Below are positions 32,588-32,721 of a stretch of DNA of 32,721 nucleotides, in pieces. Source of the stretch: an uncultured Paracoccaceae bacterium (GTDB lineage: Bacteria; Pseudomonadota; Alphaproteobacteria; Rhodobacterales; Rhodobacteraceae); the NCBI GenBank assembly GCA_938092015.1, contig CALKOT010000063.1, positions 1 to 32,721 on the forward strand. Reading direction: 5' to 3'. The position numbers and the translations under genes are program-made. Below the pieces are notes generated by a model. The model did no database searches and had not been told where the DNA came from. It saw nothing but the letters and a program-made list of their open reading frames with translations. Position 1 is the first letter of the stretch, and each line of letters opens with the position of its first letter.

Positions 32588-32721
32588 TGGTCCTAGAAAA
32601 CCTGACAGTCACCTAAGGTGTATTCCAAACGTTTGAAGGGATACGAAGATGGCGAAGCGCCGGAACTTTACAGATCATTTTAAGGCCAAGGTGGCGTTGG
32701 AAGCGCTGCGTGGCGACAAAA
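32588..32721 (+). mobile_element. Left end of an IS3-family insertion sequence, cut by the window
   Basis: Protein similarity of the decayed surface gene ends around 32586, and an IS3-type transposase gene starts at 32649. A terminal TG at 32588-32589 (TGGTCCTAGAAAACCTGACA) is the likely IS boundary, because IS3-family ends begin with TG. The right end, second inverted repeat and target duplication are outside the window. Confidence 0.75.
32649..32721 (+). CDS. IS3-family transposase OrfA, N-terminal fragment
   Basis: The 24 codons visible begin MAKRRNFTDHFKAKVALEAL, the typical start of the OrfA helix-turn-helix protein of IS3-family elements, with a GAAGGG ribosome site upstream. The gene continues beyond the window. 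OrfA normally joins with OrfB by frameshifting to make the active transposase. Confidence 0.88.
   Translation, partial: MAKRRNFTDHFKAKVALEALRGDK

Overview
This window looks like an alphaproteobacterial chromosome segment, most likely from the Rhodobacterales (Roseobacter group). The reasons are moderately high GC content, dense operons joined by ATGA/GTGA/TGATG overlaps, abundant secondary transporters with periplasmic binding proteins (TRAP, tripartite tricarboxylate, peptide ABC), a Tat-exported family 5 binding protein and a biotin-dependent leucine catabolic operon. This placement is inference from gene content. No rRNA, tRNA or CRISPR array was seen.

Layout. (1) 1-2666: the end of a peptide-type ABC transporter, with the second half of a fused double ATPase, a Tat-signal binding protein and a strong terminator. 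(2) 2667-13470: an accessory catabolic region around a divergent MarR regulator. Leftward run the MarR gene, a sulfatase, a metallo-beta-lactamase-fold hydrolase and TRAP permeases DctQ/DctM, with no DctP. Rightward run tctC, tctB, tctA and a second sulfatase. An epoxide hydrolase gene lies at the left edge. Three genes here are broken by small lesions: the epoxide hydrolase (Trp codon to TGA), tctC (frameshift) and the second sulfatase (frameshift). (3) 13498-22578: a TetR regulator and a complete leucine/isovalerate degradation operon: isovaleryl-CoA dehydrogenase, both methylcrotonyl-CoA carboxylase subunits, methylglutaconyl-CoA hydratase and HMG-CoA lyase. Embedded in it are three tandem secreted six-cysteine LprI-like proteins and two small paralogous proteins of unknown function. 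(4) 22653-26480: late cobalamin synthesis genes on the minus strand (cobD, cobT, cobS, a CobC-like phosphatase, cobU). (5) 26601-30972: a Bcr/CflA-type exporter, then a minus-strand run of glutamine synthetase-like gene, a two-gene YeeE/YedE membrane system and a nucleoside hydrolase. (6) 31035-32721: a decayed surface-protein gene with stops and a frameshift, cut at its 5' end by an IS3-family element that runs off the window.

How the genes work together. The leucine operon converts isovaleryl-CoA to acetyl-CoA and acetoacetate and is intact. The sulfatase region suggests import of whole small sulfate esters by TRAP/TTT permeases and hydrolysis in the cytoplasm, because neither sulfatase has a signal peptide; the substrate is unknown. 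Lesions cluster in the accessory genes and at the IS-bounded right end, while the leucine and cobalamin operons are clean. That pattern fits real gene decay, but isolated sequencing errors cannot be excluded from one sequence.
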